Shown piece after piece: positions 1 through 8,608 of a stretch of DNA of 33,149 bases. Location: the NCBI GenBank assembly GCA_003247225.1, contig QKAK01000050.1, forward strand, positions 1 to 33,149. Direction: 5' to 3'. Below the pieces are notes generated by a model. The model did no database searches. It saw nothing but the letters and a program-made list of their open reading frames with translations, and was not told where the DNA came from. This DNA is from Spirochaetota bacterium. GTDB taxonomy: Bacteria > Spirochaetota > Spirochaetia > Treponematales > UBA12059. Both the position numbers and the translations under genes were made by a program. Position 1 is the first letter of the stretch; each line of letters begins with the position of its first letter.

Positions 1-31
1 ACGAGCAAGGTTCTCGGGGCGGCGCGTCGTG

Positions 32-373
32 CTACAATCTGGAATTCAATACGAAGTACAGGACGACGAAGAGCAGGCCGCTTACGACCGAGACCGCGGC
101 GAGCGGGAAGCGGTAGTCGAAGGCCTTCTGATCCTCGGCCGCGCCTGACCGCGAGTACTCGGTCATATCGATCACCGTGCCCCTGGCCGCTCGGCTCCCC
201 GTGCCGAACATCACGGCGGCTACCGCGAAATAGACGATGGCGACCAACATGGCGTTCGAATTAGGGTCGTCGCCCTGCAGGTCCAAGGGCTTGAAGCCGA
301 TCGCGTTGAGCGCGACGAGCGCGATGATCCCGGCGACGAGGGCGATGCCGAAGATGATCAGCAGACGTTTCAT
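32..373 (-). CDS. Small three-helix membrane protein, unknown function
   Basis: Predicted protein of 113 residues. Three hydrophobic stretches, at about residues 4-24, 42-60 and 92-110, suggest a small integral membrane protein. A polar, charged loop (about 62-90) separates the second and third. I chose the ATG at 373 because a GGGAGG Shine-Dalgarno lies about 6 bases upstream; a longer reading from 403 would add a non-hydrophobic N-terminus with no ribosome site. The size and topology resemble small DUF-type membrane proteins, but no motif allows a name. It is transcribed away from the lptD block, so it is probably a separate unit. A TACGAT -10-like box (394-399, minus strand) lies upstream, but its -35 is poor. 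The gene is real with fair confidence; its function is unknown. Confidence 0.65.
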   Translation of the reverse strand: MKRLLIIFGIALVAGIIALVALNAIGFKPLDLQGDDPNSNAMLVAIVYFAVAAVMFGTGSRAARGTVIDMTEYSRSGAAEDQKAFDYRFPLAAVSVVSGLLFVVLYFVLNSRL

Positions 374-403
374 GGTGCCTCCCGACGAAGGACATCGTAC
401 CAT

Positions 404-680
404 GGGCCGCTGAATCGCGGCGCTATAAAACGACCTGATTCAAGCGAGCGACGGTCGGCGATCGCGCGCGTCATGGCGGTAAACGGGTAGCGCTCAGGAT
501 CCGGTTCGCGATCCGGTCGCAGCGATCATGGCGTCCGATAGCCTTGTATTATCATGTTTATCATGTCCACATTTAGTATTGAAGACATCCGCCTCCGCGT
601 GTATGCGAGGCCTGTATAAACTCATGAGCCTCAGGGCGGCGCGTCGTGAGCCTCCTGTGGCGCAAACCGGCGCGGCGTTG
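404..680. other. Intergenic region between the small membrane gene and lptD
   Basis: About 280 bases with no convincing gene. The stretch 540-625 is AT-richer than its surroundings and has promoter-like words, including TTGAAG (579-584) and TATAAA (615-620). GAGGC (606-610) and GCCTC (628-632) flank the TATAAA as a short inverted repeat. The octamer TGAGCCTC occurs at 625-632 and 647-654, 22 bases apart. Possibly regulatory DNA for lptD; reading frames here lack ribosome sites and plausible proteins. Confidence 0.4.
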
Positions 681-694
681 TATCATGCGCCGGT
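681..694 (+). promoter_or_regulatory. -10 box of lptD, near-leaderless arrangement
   Basis: TATCAT at 681-686 ends 8 bases before the ATG at 695, so initiation about 7 bases downstream would fall within a base or two of the start codon. No Shine-Dalgarno exists in the bases between. The -35 position (658-663) is weak. An upstream TATAAA at 615-620 is an alternative promoter that would give a longer leader. Confidence 0.45.
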
Positions 695-3600
695 ATGGCA
701 GTCCGATCGTCCCGCGCCGCGTTCTGGGCGGCGAGCATCGTCGCACTCATCCTCGCCGCCGCGGGACCCGCGTGGTCCCAGGACGCGCCTCCGCCGACGG
801 AGCCGTCGTCGGACGCGCCCGCCGAGTCGCCTTCGACCGAGGCCGCCGAAGGCGAGGCCGGCGAGCCGGAGGACCTGGTGCTCGCGACGCTCGCGCTCGA
901 TATAGCGAGCTCGGACTACTACGCGCTCGCGGCCTGGGCCCGGTCGCTCGGGCTCGACGAGTCTGGTACGGCCCAGGAGCTGCGCTCGAGGCTGTATAAG
1001 CACTTCGGGGTCTCCGCGCCCCCGCCCGCCGCCTCGTCGTCCAAGACTATCACGATAGAGTCGGCGGACCGCACCGAGTACCTGAGCGCCTCGGACGACG
1101 GGGAGTCGACGGTGCGCTTCGAGGGGCGGGTGTCGATCTCGGTCAAGGACGACGATAGGGGCGAGACGCTGACGATCCGGGCCGACGAGATCGTGGTCAA
1201 CCGCGACGCGAATATCCTGTCGGCCCGCGGCGACATCGTCTTCGAGCGCCGCAGGGCGGACGGCTCGGATTATTTCGTCGGCGAGGCGCTCGAGCTGGAC
1301 ATGGACGACTGGAGCGGGGCCTTCCTCGACGGGGAGAGCAAGCGGGCGGCCGGCGAGGAGTCGGGCGACGCGCTGTTCTTCAAGGCCGACGACATCGTCA
1401 AGCGGGGCAGCGACGTGCTGGTGTTCAAGGACGGCGTGGTCAGCTCCTGCGACGACGATCGCCCGCATTACTCGATCCGCGCCTCGAGGATCTGGATACT
1501 CGGCGGCAACGAGTGGGCGATGCTCAACGCGACGCTGTCGGTCGGCGAGCTGCCGCTGCTGTACCTGCCGTTCTTCTATTACCCGGGCGAGGAGATAGCG
1601 TTCAACCCGGTCTTCGGCTACGAGGAGCGCTTCGGGCGCTACGTGCAGACGACGACCTACCTGATCGGCCGCAAGGAGGCCAAGGAGCAGGAGATCAGCC
1701 TGCTCAAGATAGCCGAGGGCGGCTCGGGCTACGAGCGCAGGATCGACGGGGTGTTCCTCAGGACGACGAGGGAGCCGGCCAAATCGAAGACGAGCGACTT
1801 CGTCAAGGTGATCGTCGACCTGTACTCGAACCTGGGCGGCTTCGCGGCGGTCCAGGCCCAGCTCGGCTCGCCCGGCCCGTTCTCGTCGACGACGGCCTTC
1901 GCGGGGCTCGGGCTGTCGCGCTCGGTGTTCAGCGCGTCTTCCGGCTATACGCCCTTCGTATCGGCGGGCGACTACGCGTCGGTATGGAACGGCGTCGACC
2001 TGCTCGGTTCCGAGCTGCCGTTCCGCTTCGGCTGGGAGCTGTCATCGAGCCTGTCCGCCGGGCCGGTCAAGCTGAGCTTCTCGCTGCCGTTCTACAGCGA
2101 CGCGTACTACAACGTCGACTTCCGCGACCGGAGCGAGCACATGAACTGGCTCCAGTTCCTCGACCAGGAGGACGACGAGACGACGGCGTCGAAGCTGTCG
2201 ACGTTCACGGATTCGGTCAGCTTCTCGGCCTCGGCCCCGTCGGCCCGGCTGCCCTCGTGGCTGTCGACCGCGTCGCTGACCAAGCTGAATACGTCGCTGA
2301 CCTGGAACTCGGTAGCCAAGCCGACGCCGACCGACTCGACCGAGGCGGCCCTGTTCGCGGTCGACCCGACGCGCGAGTTCTTCGCGCCGTACGAGTGGAC
2401 GGTGCTCGACTCGAGCGCCAGCCTGTCCGGTTCGCTGTTCAAGTACCCGAAGAAGGCCGCCAAGGCGGCCGCGGCGGCCTCGGGCGGGGCGGCGGGGTCC
2501 GCGGAGCCGGCGGCCGGGGGCGGCGGGGGCGAGGAGCGGTCCCTGGACGCCGTCGACCGGGCCGTGGCGGCGCTGCCGAGCCTCGAGGCGCCCTGGGCGG
2601 CCTCCGACGCGGAGGAGAAGGCGGCGGGCTCGTCCGGGAGCGCCGCCGCCCCGGGCTTCTCGGCGCCCGCGCTGGCGTCCCCCGAGGCCTACTCCGACCG
2701 TACGCCGCTGTCCGCGTCGATGTCGTGGTCGCTGAGCCCGACCTTCGCGTGGAAGCGGCGCTTCCTGACCTCGGCCTGGACCGAGCCGTCGCTCGTCGAC
2801 TGGTCGGCGCTGTACGAGACGAGGACCGCCCGCGCTGCCGGCTCGGTCAGCCTGACCGGGGCGGCCTACGACGGGCTGCTCGCCATGACGCTCGGGCTGT
2901 CCGCGTCGAGCCAGGCCCAGGACCGCCCGAGCATCTCGTCGGACGCGGCCTACGCGAGCGATTCGCTCAGGACGACCTGGGCCAAGCAGGACGCTCAGTA
3001 CCGCAACGACAAGCTGAGCGCCCAGCTCAAGCTGACGAGCTCGCCGTTCCAGGACCTGTGGCTCTGGGCGCCGACCACGGTGGCATATTCCCTGTCGTCG
3101 ACGCTGTACGAGTACGCGTTCAAGGAGATGGACGCGTCGTACCCGACCGACGCCTCGAAGGCGGTCTACGAGACGGTCACGGCCGACTGGACCGACGAGA
3201 CGGTCAGCGCCCACGCGCTGTCGCTCGACCTCGGCCTGCAGCCCTGGGGCTATAAGCAGGTACTCGCCCTGCAGGCGGACCTGCCGCCGCTGCTCGGCGG
3301 CTATACGGGCAAGCTCAGCCTCAAGGCTCCCTGGGCCACGCTGACGGTCGGCACGGAGTATTCGATGCCGTCCGAGGACGAGGAGTACGCCTGGTCGCCC
3401 CTGAGCTCGAGCCTGACGCTCGGCGAGGCCCCGTGGCCGAAGCTTACCGGCAGCTACGTCTGGGACATCGACGACGAGAAGCCGACCGCGCTGTCGCTGC
3501 AGGTCGCCTGGAACGGCTTCTCCGCGTCCGCGAGCGCGAAGGAGGCGGTCGCGTACCGGCTGAGCTACGGTTCGGGCTGGTCGTCGGTCGGCGACCCGTC

Positions 3601-4150
3601 GTTCATGGTCAACGCCATGGCGATGGCCTACAAGGCCAGCTGGAAGCCTCCGGCCGCCTGGCGGCGCCGTATCCAGTGGACGATGGACGTCAACGCGAAC
3701 GCCTCGCAGAGCTTCCTGCGCTTCACCGACTCGTACCTGAGCTTCGTCTACGGCCTGACGTTCAAGGCGCACGAGCTCCTGGACCTGAGCCTGTCGTCGA
3801 CGAGCAAGAATTCGTCGCTGTGGCGGTATTTCCCCGACGCGTTCGAGATACCCGAGGAGATCGACCTCGATCCGGTCAATCCGCTGACCGACCTGCTCGC
3901 GTCGTTCAACTTCTTCGACGGGACGGGAGACGCCAGGCGGGCGTCGCTGTTCAAGCTCAAGTCGCTCGAGCTGACCGCGACCCACCACCTGCACGACTGG
4001 GACCTGGCTCTCAAGCTGACGGCCAGCCCGGTGCTCGAGGACCTCGAATACGTGTTCAAGACCGACTTCTCGGTGACGCTGTCGTGGAATTCGGTGTCCC
4101 AGATCAAGGCCTCGTACGCCAAGGAAGGGGAGACGGTCACCTGGAACTGA
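695..4150 (+). CDS. lptD: LptD/OstA-like outer-membrane glycolipid assembly protein
   Basis: Predicted outer-membrane protein of 1151 residues. In the LptD family, a periplasmic OstA-like domain receives lipopolysaccharide and a large beta-barrel inserts it into the outer leaflet. Residues 1-28 form a signal peptide (hydrophobic 10-24, cleavage near AWS-QDA). Residues 69-106 resemble a small SAP-like helical motif (weak). Residues about 118-280 show repeated beta-strands of OstA type with the family-like phrase LPLLYLPFFYYPG near 288. The rest is alternating, aromatic-rich sequence typical of a barrel. Residues about 584-665 are an Ala/Gly/Glu-rich low-complexity insert, presumably a loop. 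E. coli LptD has 784 residues; spirochaete orthologues such as TP0515 of Treponema pallidum are also long. No lptE is visible nearby. The substrate is uncertain, since many spirochaetes lack LPS. Start is the ATG before the signal peptide. Confidence 0.82.
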   Translation: MAVRSSRAAFWAASIVALILAAAGPAWSQDAPPPTEPSSDAPAESPSTEAAEGEAGEPEDLVLATLALDIASSDYYALAAWARSLGLDESGTAQELRSRLYKHFGVSAPPPAASSSKTITIESADRTEYLSASDDGESTVRFEGRVSISVKDDDRGETLTIRADEIVVNRDANILSARGDIVFERRRADGSDYFVGEALELDMDDWSGAFLDGESKRAAGEESGDALFFKADDIVKRGSDVLVFKDGVVSSCDDDRPHYSIRASRIWILGGNEWAMLNATLSVGELPLLYLPFFYYPGEEIAFNPVFGYEERFGRYVQTTTYLIGRKEAKEQEISLLKIAEGGSGYERRIDGVFLRTTREPAKSKTSDFVKVIVDLYSNLGGFAAVQAQLGSPGPFSSTTAFAGLGLSRSVFSASSGYTPFVSAGDYASVWNGVDLLGSELPFRFGWELSSSLSAGPVKLSFSLPFYSDAYYNVDFRDRSEHMNWLQFLDQEDDETTASKLSTFTDSVSFSASAPSARLPSWLSTASLTKLNTSLTWNSVAKPTPTDSTEAALFAVDPTREFFAPYEWTVLDSSASLSGSLFKYPKKAAKAAAAASGGAAGSAEPAAGGGGGEERSLDAVDRAVAALPSLEAPWAASDAEEKAAGSSGSAAAPGFSAPALASPEAYSDRTPLSASMSWSLSPTFAWKRRFLTSAWTEPSLVDWSALYETRTARAAGSVSLTGAAYDGLLAMTLGLSASSQAQDRPSISSDAAYASDSLRTTWAKQDAQYRNDKLSAQLKLTSSPFQDLWLWAPTTVAYSLSSTLYEYAFKEMDASYPTDASKAVYETVTADWTDETVSAHALSLDLGLQPWGYKQVLALQADLPPLLGGYTGKLSLKAPWATLTVGTEYSMPSEDEEYAWSPLSSSLTLGEAPWPKLTGSYVWDIDDEKPTALSLQVAWNGFSASASAKEAVAYRLSYGSGWSSVGDPSFMVNAMAMAYKASWKPPAAWRRRIQWTMDVNANASQSFLRFTDSYLSFVYGLTFKAHELLDLSLSSTSKNSSLWRYFPDAFEIPEEIDLDPVNPLTDLLASFNFFDGTGDARRASLFKLKSLELTATHHLHDWDLALKLTASPVLEDLEYVFKTDFSVTLSWNSVSQIKASYAKEGETVTWN

Positions 4151-4168
4151 CGGGTAGGCCGGGCTTCC

Positions 4169-4204
4169 TTGATTTTTTCCCCCGGCGGGGTTAGGATCGG
4201 ACAC
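4169..4204 (+). promoter_or_regulatory. phoH promoter, near-leaderless
   Basis: TTGATT (4169-4174), a 17-base spacer and TAGGAT (4192-4197) form a sigma70-type promoter. Initiation is expected near 4204 and the GTG start is at 4206, implying a leaderless or 2-base leader mRNA. Alternatively the AGGA inside the -10 (4193-4196) could act as a Shine-Dalgarno on a transcript reading through from lptD. Confidence 0.5.
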
Positions 4205-4205
4205 C

Positions 4206-5186
4206 GTGGTTCCCACAGCGGCCGTAGGCTTCGCCCTGGACGACACGAGGCTCCTCGCCGATGTCTGCGGCGTCAACGATTACAATCTTCGCGTGCTCGA
4301 GCGCCTCCTGGGGGTGCCCGTGTTCGTGCGCGGCAACGAGCTGTCGCTCGAGTCGCCCGATCCTGGCGTCCGCGAACTGTTCTCGGCGGTGATCGAGCAG
4401 CTCCTGTCGTCGATCGACGACGGCCTGCCGGCCTCCCCCGAGCTGATCACCGCGATCCACGCCAGCCTGACGCCCGACGGCTCCGGCGCCGCCAGCGGCA
4501 ACGCCAACGGCACCGCGTCGTTCAAGGACTCGGCGATCCAGGTGCCCGGCGCCTTCTCGAAGGTCTACCCGCGCACCGCCAACCAGGCCCTGTACCTGCG
4601 CGGGCTGGCCAGCCACGACATTACCGTAGCCGTCGGCCCGGCCGGCACGGGCAAGACCTACCTGGCGGTCGCCTGGGCCCTGCGCGAGGTGCTGTCCAAG
4701 GCGCGCAGGCGCCTGGTGCTGACGCGTCCGGTGGTCGAGGCGGGCGAGAGCCTGGGCTTCCTGCCCGGCGACCTGGGGCAGAAGATCAGCCCCTACCTGA
4801 GGCCGCTATACGACGCGATGGAGGCCCTGGTGCCGTACGACGTGGTCAAGCGGCTCGAGGATAACCATACTATAGAGATAGCCCCGCTCGCGTACATGCG
4901 CGGACGGAGCCTGAACAACTGCGTCGTCATCCTCGACGAGGCGCAGAATACCACGAAGGAACAGATGAAGATGTTCCTGACGAGGCTGGGGGAGGGGTCG
5001 GTCGCCGTGGTGACCGGCGACGCGACCCAGATCGACCTGCCCCGTAAATCCGAATCCGGGCTCGTCCACGCGCTCAAGGTGCTGTCCGACATCGACGACA
5101 TCTTCGTGTGCCGCCTCGACGGCAGGGACGTGGTCAGGAATCCCCTGGTCAGGAAGATAATCGACGCCTATGAGTCAGAGATCTGA
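4206..5186 (+). CDS. phoH: PhoH-family ATPase (YbeZ type)
   Basis: Cytoplasmic P-loop ATPase of 326 residues, the usual length for PhoH/YbeZ. Walker A is GPAGTGKT at residues 144-151, and Walker B is VILDEAQNTT starting near 241 (D244, E245). The N-terminal part (about 8-40) matches the family's small N-terminal domain. YbeZ-type proteins work with YbeY and are linked to RNA processing and ribosome maturation; the biochemical role is not settled. Start is GTG; no upstream in-frame alternative appears before a stop. The last 17 bases overlap the next gene, so the two are co-transcribed. Its neighbours, pgpH-like, ybeY and corC, match the phoH-yqfF-ybeY order of Firmicutes and the ybeZ-ybeY-ybeX order of Proteobacteria combined. 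Confidence 0.93.
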   Translation: MVPTAAVGFALDDTRLLADVCGVNDYNLRVLERLLGVPVFVRGNELSLESPDPGVRELFSAVIEQLLSSIDDGLPASPELITAIHASLTPDGSGAASGNANGTASFKDSAIQVPGAFSKVYPRTANQALYLRGLASHDITVAVGPAGTGKTYLAVAWALREVLSKARRRLVLTRPVVEAGESLGFLPGDLGQKISPYLRPLYDAMEALVPYDVVKRLEDNHTIEIAPLAYMRGRSLNNCVVILDEAQNTTKEQMKMFLTRLGEGSVAVVTGDATQIDLPRKSESGLVHALKVLSDIDDIFVCRLDGRDVVRNPLVRKIIDAYESEI

Positions 5187-7371
5187 TAGTTACGGCCGCC
5201 TCGACCGGCTGCGCGCGGCGTTCCGCGACGCCGCCCTGGTCCGCCGCTACGGGGCGGTGGCCGTCGCGGCCATCGTGTGCATCGGGGCCTATATCGGCTT
5301 CGGCGCGGTCTCGGGGGCGGCCGGCAAGGGCGGCTTCGAGGCCGGCAAGGTGGCCGACCGCGACGTGGTCGCCGAGCGCGACGTGGTCTACGTCGACGTC
5401 AAGGCGACGAGGATACGCACGGAGGCCGAGCTCCGGCTGGTGCCGGCGGTCTTCTCGCTCGACGACGCCGCCACCCGGGCGGCCCTGGCGGAGCTCGAGG
5501 CCTTCAGGCTCGGCTTCGCCTCGCTGGCCGACGAGATAGAGGGCCGCGAGGAGCTGGCGCTCAGGCTGCGCGGCCGCTTCCCCGACCTGGCCGGGTCCGA
5601 CCTGCCCGAGCGGCTGGTCAACTACCCGGCCCCGGCCAACGCGATCGGCCAGGGCCGCGCGGTGCTGACCGCCCTGCTCGGCGCCGGCGTGTTCGCGATC
5701 CCCGACTCGGGCCTCGAGCAGTACAACCCGGAGAGCGTCGAGCTGCGGCGCTGGACCGACGGGCCGCTGGTCTACGAGCAGGTGTCGCTCGAGTCCGCGA
5801 CGACGAGCCGCCGGCTCAAGGCCGCCGCGGCCGAGATAGCCAAGTCGCTCAGGCTGTCGGCCACGATGACGGGCCTGGCGGCCGACCTCGCGGTCGCGTT
5901 CGCCAGGGAGAACGCCTTCTTCGACGCGGAGCAGAGCCTCCGGCGCCTCGAGGCGGCGCGCGCCCGGGTGGAACCGGTCATGCGTAAGATAGCCAAGGGC
6001 GATAAGGTGATCAGGCAGGGCTTCATCGTCACCGCCGAGGACCTCGAGAAGCTCGCGGCCCTGCGCGGCTCGGAGATGGAGTTCGACGCGCTGTTCGCGC
6101 TGTCCGGGATCATGCTGCTCGCGGCCCTCGGCGTCGCGTCGGTCGCGCTGCTCGGCAAGGGCGTCACGGGCATCCGGGTAGAGGGCGCCAGCTACTGGTT
6201 CTCCCTGGCCGTGGCCGTCGGGTACTTCGTGACGGCCGGCGCGATGTCGGCCTTCCTGCCGCCCTCGCTCTCTGCCCACCTCGACGCCTTCCTGCCGACG
6301 GCCCTGGTGTCGATGCTGGTCGCCATCCTGATAGGCGAGCGCTTCGCGCTGGTCTTCACGCTGATCATGGGCTCGAGCCTCGTGCTGGTGACCGGCCTCG
6401 ACGCCTTCGTGCCCGCGCAGGCGATATCGTCCGGGCTGGCCGGCATCGTGCTCGTCAGGCGGGCCGACAAGCGCATCGACCTGGTGCGCGCCGGATCCCA
6501 GCTGGCGGCCGTGCGCTTCGCCGTAGGCTTCGCGTTGGCGGCGCTGGCCGACCGCGGCGCCGCCGCGGCCCTGTCCACGGCCTTCTGGTCGGCGGTCAAC
6601 GGCTTCCTCTGCGGCGTGCTCGCGCTGTCGTTCCTGCCGGTGCTCGAGCACATGCTCAACGCCCCGACGGTCTTCAGGCTCCAGGAGCTGTCGGACCTGA
6701 ACGCGCCGGCGCTCAAGCGCCTCCTGTCGGTGGCCCCGGGCACCTACAGCCACTCGGTGACGGTCGCCCACCTGGCGGAGTCGGCCTGCCGCGAGATAGG
6801 CGCCGACGCGCTCCTGGCCAGGGTCGGCGCGTACTACCACGACATAGGCAAGATCGAGAAGCCCGAGTACTTCATAGAGAACCAGTCGGGCTACAACAAG
6901 CACGACGAGATCAACCCGCGGCTGTCGGCCACGGTCCTGCGCGGCCACGTCAAGTTCGGCCTCGAGCGGGCCGACTCGCTCAGGCTGCCCGAGTCGGTCA
7001 AGGCCATCATCGCGGAGCACCACGGCACCTCGCTGATCAGCTACTTCTTCGCCCAGGCGCAGAAGGAGTCGATGGAGACGAGCGCGGAGGAGTACCGGTA
7101 TCCGGGCCCGCTGCCGTCGAGCCGGGAAGCGGCCGTCGTGATGCTCGCCGACTGCGTCGAGGCGGCGTCGAGGACGCTCAAGCGGCCGACCATCGGCCGG
7201 CTCGAGCAGTTCGTCAAGGAGCTCGTGATGGACCGCTACGAGAACGGCCAGCTGTCCATGTCGTCCCTGACCTTCAGGGACCTCGAGCTGATCAAGAATT
7301 CGTTCGTGAGGGTGCTGTCCGGGCACTTCCACTCGAGGATAGAGTATCCGAAGACCAAGGAGCAGGGGTGA
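5170..7371 (+). CDS. 7TM-HD phosphodiesterase, PgpH-like
   Basis: Membrane-bound HD-domain protein of 733 residues. PgpH of Listeria, in this family, hydrolyses cyclic di-AMP in the cytoplasm. One helix lies near residues 24-45, followed by a long extracytoplasmic 7TMR-HDED domain (about 50-300), a multi-helix membrane region (about 310-500) and a C-terminal HD domain. Visible catalytic residues are H528 (in TYSHSV), H557-D558 (in YYHDIGKIEKP) and H617-H618 (in IAEHHGTSLISYFF), which fit the PgpH signature well. The ATG overlaps the end of phoH by 17 bases, and the TGA overlaps the GTG of ybeY. Cyclic di-AMP as substrate is inferred from the family; no diadenylate cyclase is in the window. 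Often annotated yqfF or pgpH. Confidence 0.9.
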   Translation: MSQRSDSYGRLDRLRAAFRDAALVRRYGAVAVAAIVCIGAYIGFGAVSGAAGKGGFEAGKVADRDVVAERDVVYVDVKATRIRTEAELRLVPAVFSLDDAATRAALAELEAFRLGFASLADEIEGREELALRLRGRFPDLAGSDLPERLVNYPAPANAIGQGRAVLTALLGAGVFAIPDSGLEQYNPESVELRRWTDGPLVYEQVSLESATTSRRLKAAAAEIAKSLRLSATMTGLAADLAVAFARENAFFDAEQSLRRLEAARARVEPVMRKIAKGDKVIRQGFIVTAEDLEKLAALRGSEMEFDALFALSGIMLLAALGVASVALLGKGVTGIRVEGASYWFSLAVAVGYFVTAGAMSAFLPPSLSAHLDAFLPTALVSMLVAILIGERFALVFTLIMGSSLVLVTGLDAFVPAQAISSGLAGIVLVRRADKRIDLVRAGSQLAAVRFAVGFALAALADRGAAAALSTAFWSAVNGFLCGVLALSFLPVLEHMLNAPTVFRLQELSDLNAPALKRLLSVAPGTYSHSVTVAHLAESACREIGADALLARVGAYYHDIGKIEKPEYFIENQSGYNKHDEINPRLSATVLRGHVKFGLERADSLRLPESVKAIIAEHHGTSLISYFFAQAQKESMETSAEEYRYPGPLPSSREAAVVMLADCVEAASRTLKRPTIGRLEQFVKELVMDRYENGQLSMSSLTFRDLELIKNSFVRVLSGHFHSRIEYPKTKEQG

Positions 7372-7820
7372 ACGCCGTAGCCGTCGACTATCGTGACATG
7401 GAGGAGCCGGCCTGGCTCGAGCGGGCCGCGGCCTTCGCCGTCCGGGCGATGGACGCGCTCGGGCTCGAGGACTGGGACCTGTCGCTCTATTTCTGCGGCG
7501 AGGACTTCATGGCCGGCCTGAACGCCGAGTACCGCGGCAAGGACGGCCCGACCGACGTGCTGTCGTTCTCGCTCGGCGAGCGGCGGGACGGAGAAAACGG
7601 CCGTCGCTATATCGCCGGAGACGTGGTAATATGTCTGGGCGTCATGGAGCGCAACGCGGCCGAGTACGGCGCCTCGCGCGACGAGGAGCTCAGGCGCCTC
7701 ATCGCGCACGGCGTCCTGCACCTGTCCGGCATGGACCACGCCACGAACGAGCCCGACGAGCCCATGCTCGCCAGGCAGGAGGCGCTCCTATCGACGCTAG
7801 CGGAGGAAACGATATTTTGA
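7368..7820 (+). CDS. ybeY: Endoribonuclease / rRNA maturation factor YbeY
   Basis: Zinc-dependent single-strand endoribonuclease of 150 residues, known from the family to act in 16S rRNA 3'-end maturation and 70S ribosome quality control. The metal-binding signature HGVLHLSGMDH is at residues 114-124 (H114, H118, H124). Another conserved segment, TDVLSFSLG, is at about residues 63-71. Start is GTG at 7368, fixed by AAGGAG at 7357-7362, 5 bases upstream, and overlapping the preceding stop as GTGA. The 3' end overlaps the TTG start of the corC-like gene. Length and context are normal for ybeY. Confidence 0.95.
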   Translation: MNAVAVDYRDMEEPAWLERAAAFAVRAMDALGLEDWDLSLYFCGEDFMAGLNAEYRGKDGPTDVLSFSLGERRDGENGRRYIAGDVVICLGVMERNAAEYGASRDEELRRLIAHGVLHLSGMDHATNEPDEPMLARQEALLSTLAEETIF

Positions 7821-8608
7821 AGACGAGCGGTTTCTTGAGCGGATTACGGAGGGCCTTCCGCTCCAGGCCCGACGGCGACGAGGCCGACGAGGTTAGCTCC
7901 GAGCGCCAGGATATGATACGCGGCATCCAGGAGCTGTCCGAGACCACGGTCAAGGAAGTGATGGTGCCGCGGATCGACACGGTGTTCATCGCCCTCGACG
8001 CCCCGCGCGACGAGCTCCTCGAGACCGTGACCACCTGCGGCCATTCGAGGATACCCGTATATAACGAGACCATCGACGACGTCGTCGGCGTGCTGTACGT
8101 CAAGGACCTGCTGCTCGCCATAGCCAAGGGCGAGGATATCGACCTGGCTGGGATGATACGCAAGCCCTTCTTCGTGCCGGAGTCGAAGCGCATCGACTCC
8201 CTGCTCAGGGAATTCAAGCGCCGGCACGTCCATATAGCCATCGCGATCGACGAGTACGGCGGGGTGTCCGGCATCGTCTGCATGGAGGACATCATCGAGG
8301 AGATCGTCGGCGACATCCAGGACGAGTTCGACAACGAGCGCGAGGATATCGTCGCGATAGGCGACTCGGCCTGGCTGTGCGACGCGAGGGTCAACCTCGA
8401 GGACCTGAACGAGGAGACCGGGCTCGGCCTGCCCGTGGAGGGCTTCGATACGCTCGGCGGCTTCGTCTTCGACCTGTTCGGCAAGATCCCCGCCCGCTAC
8501 GAGAAGGTGTCATGGCGCACGTTCGACTTCGTCATCCAGGAGATGGACGGCCACAAGATCGGCGCCGTCAAGATACTCAGGCGGCCGGGCGACGTAGAGG
8601 ACGCATGA
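7817..8608 (+). CDS. CorC/HlyC (TlyC-like) CBS-domain protein
   Basis: Protein of about 263 residues with the YbeX/CorC architecture: a short N-terminal segment, two CBS domains (about 45-170, beginning VKEVMVPRIDTVF) and a C-terminal CorC/HlyC transporter-associated domain (about 180-258). The relatives are implicated in magnesium/cobalt efflux, and E. coli YbeX is also tied to ribosome metabolism; spirochaete members are often called TlyC or hemolysin C. No transmembrane segment is seen, so it is a stand-alone regulator-type member. Start is TTG at 7817, overlapping the ybeY stop as TTGA, with GGAGG (7802-7806) 10 bases upstream. Another TTG five codons later is possible. The stop overlaps the next ATG as ATGA. 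Confidence 0.87.
   Translation: MKTSGFLSGLRRAFRSRPDGDEADEVSSERQDMIRGIQELSETTVKEVMVPRIDTVFIALDAPRDELLETVTTCGHSRIPVYNETIDDVVGVLYVKDLLLAIAKGEDIDLAGMIRKPFFVPESKRIDSLLREFKRRHVHIAIAIDEYGGVSGIVCMEDIIEEIVGDIQDEFDNEREDIVAIGDSAWLCDARVNLEDLNEETGLGLPVEGFDTLGGFVFDLFGKIPARYEKVSWRTFDFVIQEMDGHKIGAVKILRRPGDVEDA

Noticed and set aside
17-648. Exact 15-base repeat GGGCGGCGCGTCGTG at 17-31 and 634-648
   Set aside because: A word of this G+C content can recur by chance in 33 kb, and the flanks show no extended similarity or mobile-element ends.
4172-4190. T run followed by a C/G run between lptD and phoH as a terminator
   Set aside because: The T run precedes rather than follows any stem, and the region reads better as the phoH promoter.
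2042-4276. Very long antisense reading frame under lptD, and similar ones opposite phoH, the 7TM-HD gene, gdhA and the REC-PPDK gene
   Set aside because: High G+C and strong third-position bias make stop-free frames on the other strand. These have Arg/Gly/Val-rich composition, no domains and no ribosome sites.
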